Assembly (NCBI RefSeq): GCF_900091725.1
Contig: NZ_FMBW01000071.1
Coordinates: 372,001-436,000 of the forward strand
From: Streptomyces sp. DvalAA-43
GTDB lineage: Bacteria > Actinomycetota > Actinomycetes > Streptomycetales > Streptomycetaceae
Reading direction: 5' to 3'
Length of the DNA: 64,000 nt
The position numbers were made by a program, and so were the translations under genes. Position 1 is the first letter of the stretch. Each line of letters starts with the position of its first letter. Below are positions 8,312 to 16,410 of the stretch, in pieces. The notes under the pieces are model-generated. The model ran no database searches. It was not told where the DNA came from and saw only the letters and a program-made list of their open reading frames with translations.

Positions 8312-8779
8312 TCACGCCTTCCTGTCGGAGACGGTGCGCGGCTCACGCCTCCCGGTGCCAGGGACGGGGTACGTCCTCTCGTGCGTGTAGAAGATGTAGA
8401 ACGTGGTGATGAACATGCCGAGGCCGACCGCCAGCCCCAGCGCCGAGGACCGCAGCACGCTCGAATCGGTCAGCCCGACCAGCAGGCCGATCGCCGCGGC
8501 GGTCAGCGCGCCGTAGGCCGCCGCCCGCACCAGGGGCAGCATGCGGTGCTGGATCCGGCCCAGCGCGAAGCAGAGGACGGCGAGCACCACCGCGGTGATC
8601 AGGCCGTACCAGAACTGCCGGAAGCCGCTCGCGCCGTTGTTCCTCAGGACGAACGAGGCGTAGAGGCCGTACACCGCGCCCAGCGTGACGGGGATCGCCC
8701 AGGAGAGTGCGCTGTGCCCGTGTGCGCGTGCCCTCGGCCCGGACCGTCCGCGGGCCGGCATTGCTGCGTGTGTGGACAT
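8312..8779 (-). CDS. Four-helix integral membrane protein of unknown function
   Basis: This 155-residue protein has an Arg/Gly-rich cytoplasmic-type N-terminus (about 1-25) and four hydrophobic segments at roughly 26-45, 56-75, 84-104 and 112-132, ending in a charged tail. I recognise no catalytic motif or named family. The ATG at 8779 is chosen because AAGGAG lies nine bases upstream. The next gene on the plus strand is divergent, with about 120 bases between them, so both promoters must be in that gap. A strong hairpin follows the stop codon. Confidence 0.75.
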   Translation of the reverse strand: MSTHAAMPARGRSGPRARAHGHSALSWAIPVTLGAVYGLYASFVLRNNGASGFRQFWYGLITAVVLAVLCFALGRIQHRMLPLVRAAAYGALTAAAIGLLVGLTDSSVLRSSALGLAVGLGMFITTFYIFYTHERTYPVPGTGRREPRTVSDRKA

Positions 8780-8898
8780 GGCGGAGTTCTCCTTCCGTGG
8801 CTGCTTCACCTCCCAGGGCACACCCGGCGGCGGCACCCGGCAACTCGGATGGCGTACGGCCCGGGGCGCGCCGCCCGTCCGCGGGATTCCCTGGGAGG

Positions 8899-9795
8899 GT
8901 GCGGACGTATCTCTCGGCAGGTCTCTCGGCGGTACTGGTGGTGCTGCTCGCCGTCCTCGTCCCGGTCGGCGCGCTGTCCGCCTGGGTGGATCTGGAGATC
9001 GACAACACGGACCGCTACGTCGACGCGGTGGCCCCGCTCGCCGCCGACCCCGATGTGCGGAGCACCGTCACCGACCTCATCACCGACGGGGCGATGAAAC
9101 AGATCGACGCCGGGCCGCTCCAGGACACCGTGCGGGACTTCCTGCGTCAGGCGGTGCTGTCCTTCACCACCACCGGCGCCTTCCAGGACGCGTGGAACGC
9201 CGCCAACCGCACCGCCCACGAGGCCGTCACCGCCGCCCTGGACGGCAACACCGGCGAGGCCGTGACCATCGACCTGGCACCCGTGACCGAGCGGGTCAAA
9301 CAGAACCTGGAGGAGAACGGGGTGCCGTTCGCCGACCGGATCCCGGTCCAGCACACCGACATCACGCTGATCTCCGCCGACCGTGCCGACCAGCTGCGCC
9401 AGACCTTCCGCCTGCTGCGGACCGGCAGCATCTGGCCCGCCGTGGGCACGGTGGTGGTCGCCGTCCTGGCCGTGGTCGTGGCCTGGGCGCGCGGCGGCGG
9501 CCCGGGACACCGCCGCTCCGGGCTCGCCGCGCTCTCCGCCACCGCCGTGACCGGGCTCGGCTTCGCCCTGGGGGCGCTCGTGCTGCGCGCGGTGCTCGCG
9601 TTCGCCCGCGACCGGGTGCTGTCCGAGGTGCCGGACAGCGAGACGGCGGGGGCGGCGGCGGTGTACGACGCGCTGACGGGCTCGCTGCGCACCACGGTGT
9701 GGACGGTGTTCGCCGTGGGGCTCGCGGTGGCGGTGTGCGCGGTGCTGCTGCGGCTGCGGGCGGCCCGGGGACGGCCCGTACCGGGCCCGGAATGA
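8899..9795 (+). CDS. Integral membrane protein with extracytoplasmic domain, unknown function
   Basis: This protein of about 298 residues has an N-terminal membrane segment (6-29), a hydrophilic region up to about 165 (with TDRYVDAVAPLAADPDVRS), then three more helices. The layout suggests an extracytoplasmic domain between helices 1 and 2. I do not recognise a characterised family, though similar proteins are common in streptomycetes. The start is uncertain: the likely GTG at 8899 directly abuts GGGAGG with no spacer, and an open frame continues upstream to 8707. The 3' end is tandemly duplicated downstream. Confidence 0.72.
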   Translation: MRTYLSAGLSAVLVVLLAVLVPVGALSAWVDLEIDNTDRYVDAVAPLAADPDVRSTVTDLITDGAMKQIDAGPLQDTVRDFLRQAVLSFTTTGAFQDAWNAANRTAHEAVTAALDGNTGEAVTIDLAPVTERVKQNLEENGVPFADRIPVQHTDITLISADRADQLRQTFRLLRTGSIWPAVGTVVVAVLAVVVAWARGGGPGHRRSGLAALSATAVTGLGFALGALVLRAVLAFARDRVLSEVPDSETAGAAAVYDALTGSLRTTVWTVFAVGLAVAVCAVLLRLRAARGRPVPGPE

Positions 9796-9828
9796 CCCGG
9801 GGACGGCCCGTACACCGGACCCGGGTGA
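9764..9828. repeat. Tandem duplication of the 3' end of the membrane protein gene
   Basis: The last 32 bases of the gene (9764-9795), ending in TGA, are followed immediately by a 33-base imperfect copy (9796-9828), which also ends in TGA. The first 18 bases of both copies are identical (9764-9781 and 9796-9813). Confidence 0.8.
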
Positions 9829-9942
9829 CCCCGGACGGCGCCGCACGACCGGGCCGCGCGGGCTCGACGTGCGGCGGCGGACGGGCCGGGGAAGAGTGGG
9901 ATGCGTGACTGCCGGACCGGGGGCGACTGAGAGGTCTTCCGC

Positions 9943-10893
9943 ATGCGAGCCATAGCCGTCGGCGCGTTCCGGGCCGACCCCGCACTGGTGGAGATACCCA
10001 AGCCCGAGCCGGAAGCCGGAGAGGTACGGGTCAGGATCGAGTACGCCGCGCTCAACCCGACGGACTGGCAGACCGCGCAGGGGGCCCCGGACGACGGACC
10101 GGCACCGCGCGTGTTCCCGGTGGTCATCGGCGTGGACTTCGCGGGCCGGGTGGACATGATCGGCAGCGGCGAGAACCGTTTCCGGGTCGGCGACCAGGTC
10201 TTCGGCCGGGTCGCCCGACCGAACGCGACCGGGTGCGGCACGTACTGCGACTACGTGTCCGTGCCCCAGGACTCCGCCATCACCGTCGTCCCGCCCGGCC
10301 TCCCCCTCCGGGCCGCGGCCGCGCTGCCCTCCGCCGGGATGACGGCCGCCCAGATCCTGGAGACCGCGGTGGTCCGCGGCCACGAGAGCCTGCTGGTCAT
10401 CGGTGCGGCGGGCGGCGTCGGCAGCTATCTGACCCAGCTCGCCTCGGCCCGCGACATCCGTGTGATCGCCGCCGTGCGCGGCGACGAGCACCGGCGGATG
10501 ACGGAGCTGGGCGCCGCCGTCACCCTCGACCTCACCGACCGCCCGCTCGAAGCGGCGGTACGGGAGCGCTGCCCGGACGGCGTCGACGCCGTGGTCGACC
10601 TGGTCTCCACCGACCCGGACGCCTTCGCCGCCCACGCCGAGCTGGTCCGCCCCGGCGGCATCGCCCTCACCACCCGGGGCGTCGCCGCCGAAGCCGCCCT
10701 GCCCGCGGACGTGACCGGCATCGACTTCCGGCTCGAACCCACCCCGGTCCTGCTCGACGTGCTGGCCGCGGGCGCCGCCGAGGGCGTACTGCGGGTGCCC
10801 ATCGACATCGAACTCCCGCTGGAGAAGGCCCCGCAGGCCCTCGACCGGAACCGGACGGGCGGCGCACGCGGCAAGACCGTCATCGTGCTCTGA
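9943..10893 (+). CDS. Quinone-reductase-like NADP-dependent oxidoreductase (MDR superfamily)
   Basis: This 316-residue medium-chain dehydrogenase/reductase has a GroES-like N-terminal half (YAALNPTDWQTAQG, then VIGVDFAGRV) and a Rossmann half with GAAGGVGSYLTQLA at about 152-165. The catalytic zinc ligands of alcohol dehydrogenases are absent, so it belongs to the zinc-independent quinone oxidoreductase branch, which reduces quinones or enones with NADPH. The ATG has GAGAGG about eight bases upstream. It is monocistronic or at most loosely linked to the DUF2630 gene 68 bases downstream. The physiological substrate is unknown. Confidence 0.88.
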   Translation: MRAIAVGAFRADPALVEIPKPEPEAGEVRVRIEYAALNPTDWQTAQGAPDDGPAPRVFPVVIGVDFAGRVDMIGSGENRFRVGDQVFGRVARPNATGCGTYCDYVSVPQDSAITVVPPGLPLRAAAALPSAGMTAAQILETAVVRGHESLLVIGAAGGVGSYLTQLASARDIRVIAAVRGDEHRRMTELGAAVTLDLTDRPLEAAVRERCPDGVDAVVDLVSTDPDAFAAHAELVRPGGIALTTRGVAAEAALPADVTGIDFRLEPTPVLLDVLAAGAAEGVLRVPIDIELPLEKAPQALDRNRTGGARGKTVIVL

Positions 10894-10926
10894 GCCCCCG
10901 GCGCCCCGTGCGGCGGTCCCCGCTCC

Positions 10927-10950
10927 GAAGAACCCGAAGAACCCGAAGGA
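10927..10950 (+). repeat. Short 9-bp tandem repeat before the DUF2630 gene
   Basis: The unit GAAGAACCC occurs twice and is followed by GAAGGA, which supplies the Shine-Dalgarno of the DUF2630 gene. The array ends 11 bases before its ATG. Confidence 0.6.
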
Positions 10951-10961
10951 GACGAGACGTC

Positions 10962-11213
10962 ATGGACGACCGGGAACACGCCATCATCGACGACATCGGC
11001 GGGCTCATCTCCGAGGAACGGGGCCTGCGCGACCGCTCCACCCGGGAAATGGGCCTGAGCGCGGACGAGAAGGCACGGCTGCGTACCGTTGAGGTACGGC
11101 TCGACCAGTGCTGGGACCTGCTGCGACAGCGCCGCGCGCTGAGCGAGTTCGGCGAGGATCCGGCCGCGGCGAAGGTCCGGCCCGCCGAAGAGGTCGAGGG
11201 CTACCGCAGCTGA
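10962..11213 (+). CDS. DUF2630 family small acidic protein
   Basis: This 83-residue protein (MDDREHAIIDDIGGLISEER at the start) is mostly helical and charged, with a central LSADEKARLRTVEVRLDQCWDLL stretch. It matches the small actinomycete DUF2630 family, whose function is not known. The ATG is preceded by GAAGGAGA. It sits 22 bases upstream of a FUSC-type transporter gene on the same strand and could be co-transcribed with it. No catalytic residue pattern is visible. Confidence 0.85.
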   Translation: MDDREHAIIDDIGGLISEERGLRDRSTREMGLSADEKARLRTVEVRLDQCWDLLRQRRALSEFGEDPAAAKVRPAEEVEGYRS

Positions 11214-11235
11214 ACGTACGACTCAGGGGGACGCG

Positions 11236-13194
11236 TTGACCGGCACGGAGGCCGCATCCGGACGGCGGCGGGCGGCACCGCCCCCCTGGCTGCTGAGCGG
11301 ACTGCGCCCGCAGTCGTCCACGCCCATCGCCTGGGCGGCGGTCGTCCGCGCCGCCGTCTCCCTGGCCGTACCGCTCGCCGTCGGCTTCGCGCTGGACCGG
11401 CCCGCGTACGGCGCGCTCGTCTCCATGGGCGCGCTCTCCGGCGTCATCGGCGACACCGCCGACGCCTACCGGATGCGCATCCTCAACATCGCCGTACCGC
11501 AGCTCTTCGGCGCGCTCGGCATCATGCTCGGCACCCTGGTGTACGGGACCGGCTGGGCGGCCGTCGCCGCGCTGACCCTGGTCGGCCTGGTCTCCGGAAT
11601 GATGTCGACGATCGGCGCCGTCGCCTCCGTGTCCGGACTGCTGCTCCTGCTCAACGCGGTGGTCGGCGCCGGGCTCCCGATGCCGCAGCCCTGGTGGGTG
11701 GCGCCGCTGCTGCTCACCGTCGGCGGCCTCTTCGTCCTCGCCCTGACCCTGCTGGCCTGGCCGCTGCGCCGGAAGCTCCCGGAGCGGGTCGCGGTCGCGG
11801 GCACCTATCTCGCGGTCGCCGACCTGCTCGCCGCCGCGGGCAGCGACGCGTACGAGGAGCGGCGCCACACCGTCACCCAGTCCCTCAACGCGTCCTACGA
11901 CCTGATCCTGGCCCGCCGGGCCCGCTACCACGGCCGCAGCAACGCCATGGTGCGGCTGCTCGCCCAGCTCAACGTGGTCATCCCGCTCGTCGAGGCGGCC
12001 CCCGCCGTCCATGTGCGCCGGCTCACCCTCCCGGACGAGATCCCGGCGGCGGTGCGCGAACTGGCCGCCGCCGTCGAGGAGAGCCGCACCGGCGGCCCCG
12101 AACTCACCCTGCCCGCACCGGACTCGCCCGCCACCCGGGCGGTGGACAGCGCCCTGCGGCACGCGGCGGTCGTCGTGCACGAGGCCGACCCCGACCCGTA
12201 CAACGTCGACGACCGGCTCGGCCGGCCCGCCGTCCTCGGGGTACGGATCCGGCGGGCCGCCCGCGACGTACTGCTCTCCGGGGCCTCGTGGCGGTACGGG
12301 CTGCGGCTGGCCCTCTGCATCGGGCTGGCGCAGGCGCTGACCTCGCTGATCCCGGTGCCGCGCTCCTACTGGGTCGCGCTGACCGTCACCTTCGTCCTCA
12401 AACCGGACTTCGGTTCGGTGTTCTCCCGGGCCGTGCTGCGTTCGGTGGGCACCGCGGCCGGTCTCGTGATCGCCGCGCCGGTGCTCGCGGCGGTACCGAT
12501 CGGCTGGTGGGACGTGCCGGTGATGGTGGTGCTCGCCGCGCTGATCCCGGCGCTCACCGCGAAGGGCTACGCCTTCCAGACCGCGGCCATCACCCCGGTC
12601 ATCCTGCTCCTGTCCGACCTGCTGAACCACCAGGGCTTCCATCTGGTCTGGCCGCGCTTCCTGGACAGCCTGATCGGCTGCGCGATCGTGCTGGTGGCGG
12701 GCTATCTGCTGTGGCCGGAGAGCTGGCACGTACGGATCGGCCACCGGCTCGCGGACGCGGTGACGGACATCGCCGACTACGTGGCGTACGCCTTCGATCC
12801 GGGCCGCTCCGGCGACCACGCGGAACGGGTGCGGGCCCGGCGCCGGATCTACCGCGACCTGTCGGTCGTACGCTCCGAATTCCAGCGCGCCCTGACGGAA
12901 CCGCCCCCGGTCGGCACCCGGGCCGCGGCCTGGTGGCCGCTGGTCGTCGCGGTCGAACGCATCGTGGACGCGACGACGGCGGCCCGGGTCCGGGTCAATC
13001 ACGGAGCACCCGAGCCGCCACCGGGCGAGGTCGCGGAGGTCCGGCGGCAGCTGCGGGAGCTGGCCGACGGGATCCGGACGAGCGAGGTCCTGGTGGGGGT
13101 GCGCACCGAGCTCCCGGGCGACGAGGAGGGCGTACTGGCTCCGCTGCGCCAGGAGGTGGCGGCGGCCAGGGCGATCGCGTCGCCCCAGCCGTAG
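11236..13194 (+). CDS. FUSC-type membrane transporter (aromatic acid exporter-like)
   Basis: This 652-residue protein has two membrane halves of about six helices each (roughly 35-190 and 345-490), separated and followed by soluble helical regions. This is the fusaric acid resistance / aromatic acid exporter layout. The second half contains the conserved SYWVALTVTFVLKPDFGSVFSRAVLRSVGT segment. Members export aromatic or organic acids across the cytoplasmic membrane. The TTG start at 11236 follows GGGGGA by four bases. It ends in a GC-rich hairpin that includes its stop codon. The substrate is not inferable. Confidence 0.85.
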   Translation: MTGTEAASGRRRAAPPPWLLSGLRPQSSTPIAWAAVVRAAVSLAVPLAVGFALDRPAYGALVSMGALSGVIGDTADAYRMRILNIAVPQLFGALGIMLGTLVYGTGWAAVAALTLVGLVSGMMSTIGAVASVSGLLLLLNAVVGAGLPMPQPWWVAPLLLTVGGLFVLALTLLAWPLRRKLPERVAVAGTYLAVADLLAAAGSDAYEERRHTVTQSLNASYDLILARRARYHGRSNAMVRLLAQLNVVIPLVEAAPAVHVRRLTLPDEIPAAVRELAAAVEESRTGGPELTLPAPDSPATRAVDSALRHAAVVVHEADPDPYNVDDRLGRPAVLGVRIRRAARDVLLSGASWRYGLRLALCIGLAQALTSLIPVPRSYWVALTVTFVLKPDFGSVFSRAVLRSVGTAAGLVIAAPVLAAVPIGWWDVPVMVVLAALIPALTAKGYAFQTAAITPVILLLSDLLNHQGFHLVWPRFLDSLIGCAIVLVAGYLLWPESWHVRIGHRLADAVTDIADYVAYAFDPGRSGDHAERVRARRRIYRDLSVVRSEFQRALTEPPPVGTRAAAWWPLVVAVERIVDATTAARVRVNHGAPEPPPGEVAEVRRQLRELADGIRTSEVLVGVRTELPGDEEGVLAPLRQEVAAARAIASPQP

Positions 13195-13206
13195 CCGTGG
13201 CTGGGG
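13183..13206 (+). terminator. Hairpin overlapping the FUSC gene stop codon
   Basis: CCCCAGCC at 13183-13190 pairs with GGCTGGGG at 13199-13206; the loop contains the TAG stop. Further GGCTGGGG-like repeats follow. It lies between convergent genes (FUSC and the S4 protein). Confidence 0.55.
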
Positions 13207-13248
13207 CTGGGGCTGGGCTGTAGCGGGGGCAGTCGGTCCGCCCGGCCG

Positions 13249-13650
13249 TCACTCCGTGGGGCCGGGTCCCCGCAACCGCTCCATCTCGCGCCGGTCCCGC
13301 TTCGTCGGACGGCCCGCGCCCCGGTCCCGTACCGGAACCTGGACCGCCGCCTCGCGCGGCGGGGGCGGCGGGCTGTTGTCGATGAAGCACTCCGCCGCGA
13401 CCGGCGGGCCGACCCTCTTCTTGACGATCTTCGACACGACCACGATCCGGTCGCGGCCGGCGTGCCGGAGCCGTACCTCGTCGCCGACGCGCAGCGCCTG
13501 GGCGGGCTTGGCGCGCTCACCGGCGACCTTCACATGACCCGCGCGGCAGGCGGCGGCCGCCTGCGCACGCGTCTTCGTCAGCCGGACCGACCAGATCCAG
13601 ACGTCGACCCGAACGCTGCCCTCCGCCTGCGGCGCCTCACCGGAAACCAT
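13249..13650 (-). CDS. S4-domain RNA-binding protein (HslR/YrfH-like)
   Basis: This 133-residue protein has an S4 RNA-binding domain near its N-terminus: VRVDVWIWSVRLTKTRAQAAAACRAGHVKV, then GDEVRL. The tail is rich in Pro and Arg (NSPPPPPREA, then GRPTKRDRREMERLRG). In E. coli the related Hsp15 binds stalled 50S subunits carrying nascent chains; a ribosome-linked role is likely here. The ATG at 13650 has GGAGG directly upstream; the open frame continues further but that part is repeat DNA and insertion-element sequence. A 20-bp repeat array occupies its upstream region. Confidence 0.88.
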   Translation of the reverse strand: MVSGEAPQAEGSVRVDVWIWSVRLTKTRAQAAAACRAGHVKVAGERAKPAQALRVGDEVRLRHAGRDRIVVVSKIVKKRVGPPVAAECFIDNSPPPPPREAAVQVPVRDRGAGRPTKRDRREMERLRGPGPTE

Positions 13651-13665
13651 GCCTCCGACTGTAGG

Positions 13666-13742
13666 CCCTGTCCGGCGGACGCAAAGCCTGTCCGGCGGAT
13701 GCGGGGCCGGTGCGGCGGGTGCAGGGCCTGTGCGGCGGATCA
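13666..13742. repeat. Four-copy 20-bp repeat array (CTGTCCGGCGGA core)
   Basis: Four 17-base units start at 13666, 13686, 13706 and 13726, an exact 20-base period. The second copy reads GCCTGTCCGGCGGATGC and the others differ at one to three positions. The core resembles a short extragenic motif that I recall as frequent in Streptomyces intergenic DNA. The array lies between the S4-protein start and the right end of the insertion-element remnant. Confidence 0.75.
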
Positions 13743-13770
13743 GCCGAGGTCGCTGATCACTTCCGACATG

Positions 13771-14490
13771 TTTTGACCTCCTCCCCCACACTCGCATGTG
13801 GGGGATTCTCTCCCTGGCGTCCATGTGTGCGGCTCGCCTTGAGTCGGGTTCCTGGTTCCTCCCCACCCGAGTGGGGATTTCGCGCTCTGCCGGAACAAGC
13901 CCGGTCTCACATGCGCTCCGCAGGCGTTCACCTCACGCGTTACCTGGCGAGGGCCCCCGGTCCGGGGGTGGACGGCGCTGTCTGCTGGGCCGCCGCCCTG
14001 ATACGGCGGCCTTCGAGCTTGATGTTCTGGGAAGACGCAGCTTCCCGGACGCAGTGATCACCCACCGCGCGTTCGCCGTGAACCGGACCGCCTGTCGGCT
14101 GTCCCGCTTCGATTTGAACCGGGGCTCGGCGATCTTCGGACCTTTGCGCGTACCCTTCAGCGACGCGAAAAAGTTGGCATACGCAGCGTCCAAGTCCCGC
14201 AAGGACTGTTGCAGCACCACAGCAGACACATCACTAAGCCAGCCGCGCTCGACGGTCCTCTTCGCCTCAGTGATGAACTGCTTCGACAACTCCGCCGACT
14301 TCGGAAATGGTTCACCCGAAGCGAAGGCATCCCGCCGCACCCGCAGACAGTCATTCCACACCACCCGCGCACAGCCGAAAGCCCGGGACACACGACGCGT
14401 TGTCCCGGCGTCGGCTCCATACGAAAGGAGGAGCGAAGCTGCACGCAGCCGACCATATGACCACCACCGCCCATAAGCACGGAACGATCA
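13771..14490 (-). mobile_element. Decayed IS200/IS605-type element (tnpB only)
   Basis: The element carries a broken tnpB and no tnpA. Its right end (lower coordinates) has the typical terminal hairpin: CCCCCACA at 13783-13790 pairs with TGTGGGGG at 13797-13804, followed on the minus strand by GGAGGAGGTCAAAAC. A second small hairpin, CCCCAC/GTGGGG at 13861-13876, lies in the region that in intact elements is transcribed as the guide (omega) RNA scaffold. The left boundary near 14490 is a guess. The base composition around 14400-14650 is less GC-rich than the neighbouring chromosome, which fits acquired DNA. Confidence 0.75.
13940..14456 (-). pseudogene. Internally deleted and frameshifted tnpB (OrfB-type) remnant
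   Basis: The N-terminal TnpB signature is readable as VQLRSSFRMEPTPGQ, then after a frameshift at about 14390-14400 as SRAFGCARVVWNDCLRVRR and on to AVRFTANARWVITASGKLRLP. At about 14028 the frame jumps to a sequence read as NIKLEGRRIRAAAQQ and ends at TAA 13940-13942, which resembles the extreme C-terminal tail of TnpB. The whole central part with the RuvC motifs and the zinc-finger cysteines, roughly 230 residues, is missing. No nuclease activity is possible. The guide-RNA-like 3' region downstream is retained. Confidence 0.8.
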
Positions 14491-14931
14491 GAACTGACAT
14501 ACGTTGACCGTCAGTTATTCATATCCGCACCATCGGCGTGAACGGATGTCTTTCGGTATCCCGCTGTCATACACATCAGGCGACTCTTCCATTTTCACGC
14601 CCCACGCTGCTCACGGCAGAACTGTGCTGATTCCCAAGCAGACAAAATGTACGGACATCGATGTCCGTCCGCACCTCCACACGACCGGCCACCCACGCCA
14701 GCGACGCAACTCGGGACCCAGCGCGCACAACATGTGCCGACGCACATCAGGCCCGCACCACATGCGCACAGGACTCGTTCACGGCTCGGTTGTGGCTCAG
14801 TTCCCCCATGGGCGGGCCGCGCCACCGAAGGGCCGGATCCGGCCGCTAACCTTACGTATCCGCCCTGGCCAGGGATCAATTTCCGCAGGTCGGACATTTC
14901 TCGCACCCAACTCACGCGAAAGGCCTCGCCC
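14457..14931. other. 475-base AT-richer intergenic region
   Basis: No convincing gene is present. It holds the presumed left end of the insertion element, a -35-like TTGACC at 14504, a perfect 18-base palindrome at 14651-14668, several CACA/TGTG-rich short repeats at 14720-14790, and the leader of the VWA-domain gene with GAAAGG upstream of its ATG. Confidence 0.6.
14651..14668. promoter_or_regulatory. Perfect 18-base palindrome (candidate operator)
   Basis: ACGGACATCGATGTCCGT reads the same on both strands. It is 263 bases before the VWA-domain gene start and is not flanked by a stem-loop tail, so a dimeric DNA-binding protein site is more likely than a terminator. No regulator gene adjacent to it is obvious. 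Confidence 0.4.
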
Positions 14932-16410
14932 ATGGGCATTCGGAGCTTGCTGCGCAAGGTGTTCGGCCGCGACCGCGCGGAGCAGGACGCGCCGACGGCC
15001 ACGGTCCCGCCCCAGACCGAACGCACCGCTCCCGCGGAGTCGGAGCCGGCCACCGCGACGGAGACGGCGACGGCGGACGAGCCGGCCGCGGAGCCGGCCC
15101 CGGTGCGCGAAACCGCCCCGGCCACCAAGGTTTCGGTCCCGGCCCCCGCCTCGCCCCGGTCCGGCGACGACAGCGGCCTGGCCTCGGACCTGGTGGCGGC
15201 CGCCTTCGACAAGGCGGCCCTCTCCACGGTCCCGTCGCAGGGTTCGGCCCGGAAGCCGGAATCGACGGAGACCACCGCGAAGCCGGAGCCGGTGGAGGAG
15301 CCGGTGAAGGAGCCGGTGAAGGCCGTCACGGAGCCGGAGCCGGAGTCGAAGCCGGTGGAGGAGTCGAAGCCGGAGCCGGTGGCCGAAGCGGAGCCGGAGC
15401 CGTTCAAGCCCGAGGCCGAGCCCGAGGCAAAGGCCGAGCCCGAAGCCAAGGCCGAAACCCCCGCCGAACCGGAATCGGAACCTGAGCCCGAGCCCGTCGC
15501 CATCACCGAGCCCGAGCCCGAGCCGGTCAAGGCCGAGGTCAAGGCCAAGGTCAAGGCCGACACCGAGACCCAGCCCCAGCCCCAGCCCGAGCCCGAGGCG
15601 CACGTAGAGGCCACCCCCGAGCCGGAGCCCGCTCCCGCCGTGGAGCCCGCTCAGGAGTCCACCCCCGAACCGGTCGCCGAACGGGTGGCCGAAACCACCC
15701 CCGCTTCCGCCCCCGCCCCGAAGCCCGCCCTCACCCTCGCCAAGGTCAAGTCGCGCGCCCCCGGGCTCGTCGACGCGTACAAGGCGGCCCAGGCCGGGCT
15801 GAAGGCGCACGGGCTGACCGGGCTGCGCGCCACCGTCTACCTGGTCCTCGACCGCTCCGGCTCCATGCGGCCGTTCTACAAGGACGGCAGCGCCCAGCAC
15901 CTGGGCGACCGCACCGTGGCGCTCGCCGCGCACCTGGACGAGACCGCGACCGTCCCCGTCGTCTTCTTCTCGACGGAGATCGACGGCATCGGCACGGTCG
16001 GCCTCGCCGACCACGAGGGCCGGATCGACGAGCTGAACGCGGGCCTCGGCCGCCTCGGCCGTACGAACTACCAGTGCGCCGTCGAAGAGGTCGTCGCGCA
16101 CCACGAGAAGTCGGGGGCGACCGGCCCCGCCCTGGTGATCTTCCAGACGGACGGCCCGCCGGACGCCAAGCAGGCCGCCAGGCAGGCACTGGCCGACGCG
16201 GCGCGGCTGCCGCTGTTCTTCCAGTTCGTCGCGTTCGGCGAGGAGGACGCCAAGGGCTTCGACTTCCTGCGCAAGCTGGACGCCCCGAACGCCGGGTTCT
16301 TCCACGCGGGCCCCGCGCCGAAGGAGGTCGCGGACGCCGCGTTCTACCGCGAGGTCCTCGCCGCGCTCCCCGCCTGGATCGCGGCCCGCGACACCGAGGC
16401 CGGCGCCTGA
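14932..16410 (+). CDS. VWA-domain protein with long Glu/Pro/Lys-rich linker
   Basis: This 492-residue protein has three parts. Residues 1-15 (MGIRSLLRKVFGRDR) form a basic amphipathic start. Residues 16-265 are low-complexity Glu, Pro, Ala and Lys (many EPEPEP runs) and should be disordered. Residues 270-488 form a von Willebrand A domain similar to the TerF-like group, with an intact metal-binding motif DRSGSM at about 310-315 and TDGPPD later. VWA domains bind partner proteins through a divalent metal. The ATG follows GCGAAAGG by eight bases. The 3' end overlaps the convergent kinase gene by 67 bases. Confidence 0.85.
   Translation: MGIRSLLRKVFGRDRAEQDAPTATVPPQTERTAPAESEPATATETATADEPAAEPAPVRETAPATKVSVPAPASPRSGDDSGLASDLVAAAFDKAALSTVPSQGSARKPESTETTAKPEPVEEPVKEPVKAVTEPEPESKPVEESKPEPVAEAEPEPFKPEAEPEAKAEPEAKAETPAEPESEPEPEPVAITEPEPEPVKAEVKAKVKADTETQPQPQPEPEAHVEATPEPEPAPAVEPAQESTPEPVAERVAETTPASAPAPKPALTLAKVKSRAPGLVDAYKAAQAGLKAHGLTGLRATVYLVLDRSGSMRPFYKDGSAQHLGDRTVALAAHLDETATVPVVFFSTEIDGIGTVGLADHEGRIDELNAGLGRLGRTNYQCAVEEVVAHHEKSGATGPALVIFQTDGPPDAKQAARQALADAARLPLFFQFVAFGEEDAKGFDFLRKLDAPNAGFFHAGPAPKEVADAAFYREVLAALPAWIAARDTEAGA

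Noticed and set aside
9943..10893. Zinc-dependent alcohol dehydrogenase
   Set aside because: The catalytic and structural zinc Cys/His ligands are missing, so it is placed with zinc-independent quinone reductases.
14504..14931. A gene starting at the TTG near 14504
   Set aside because: There is no ribosome binding site, codon use is not coding-like, and the frame continues out of phase into the VWA gene.
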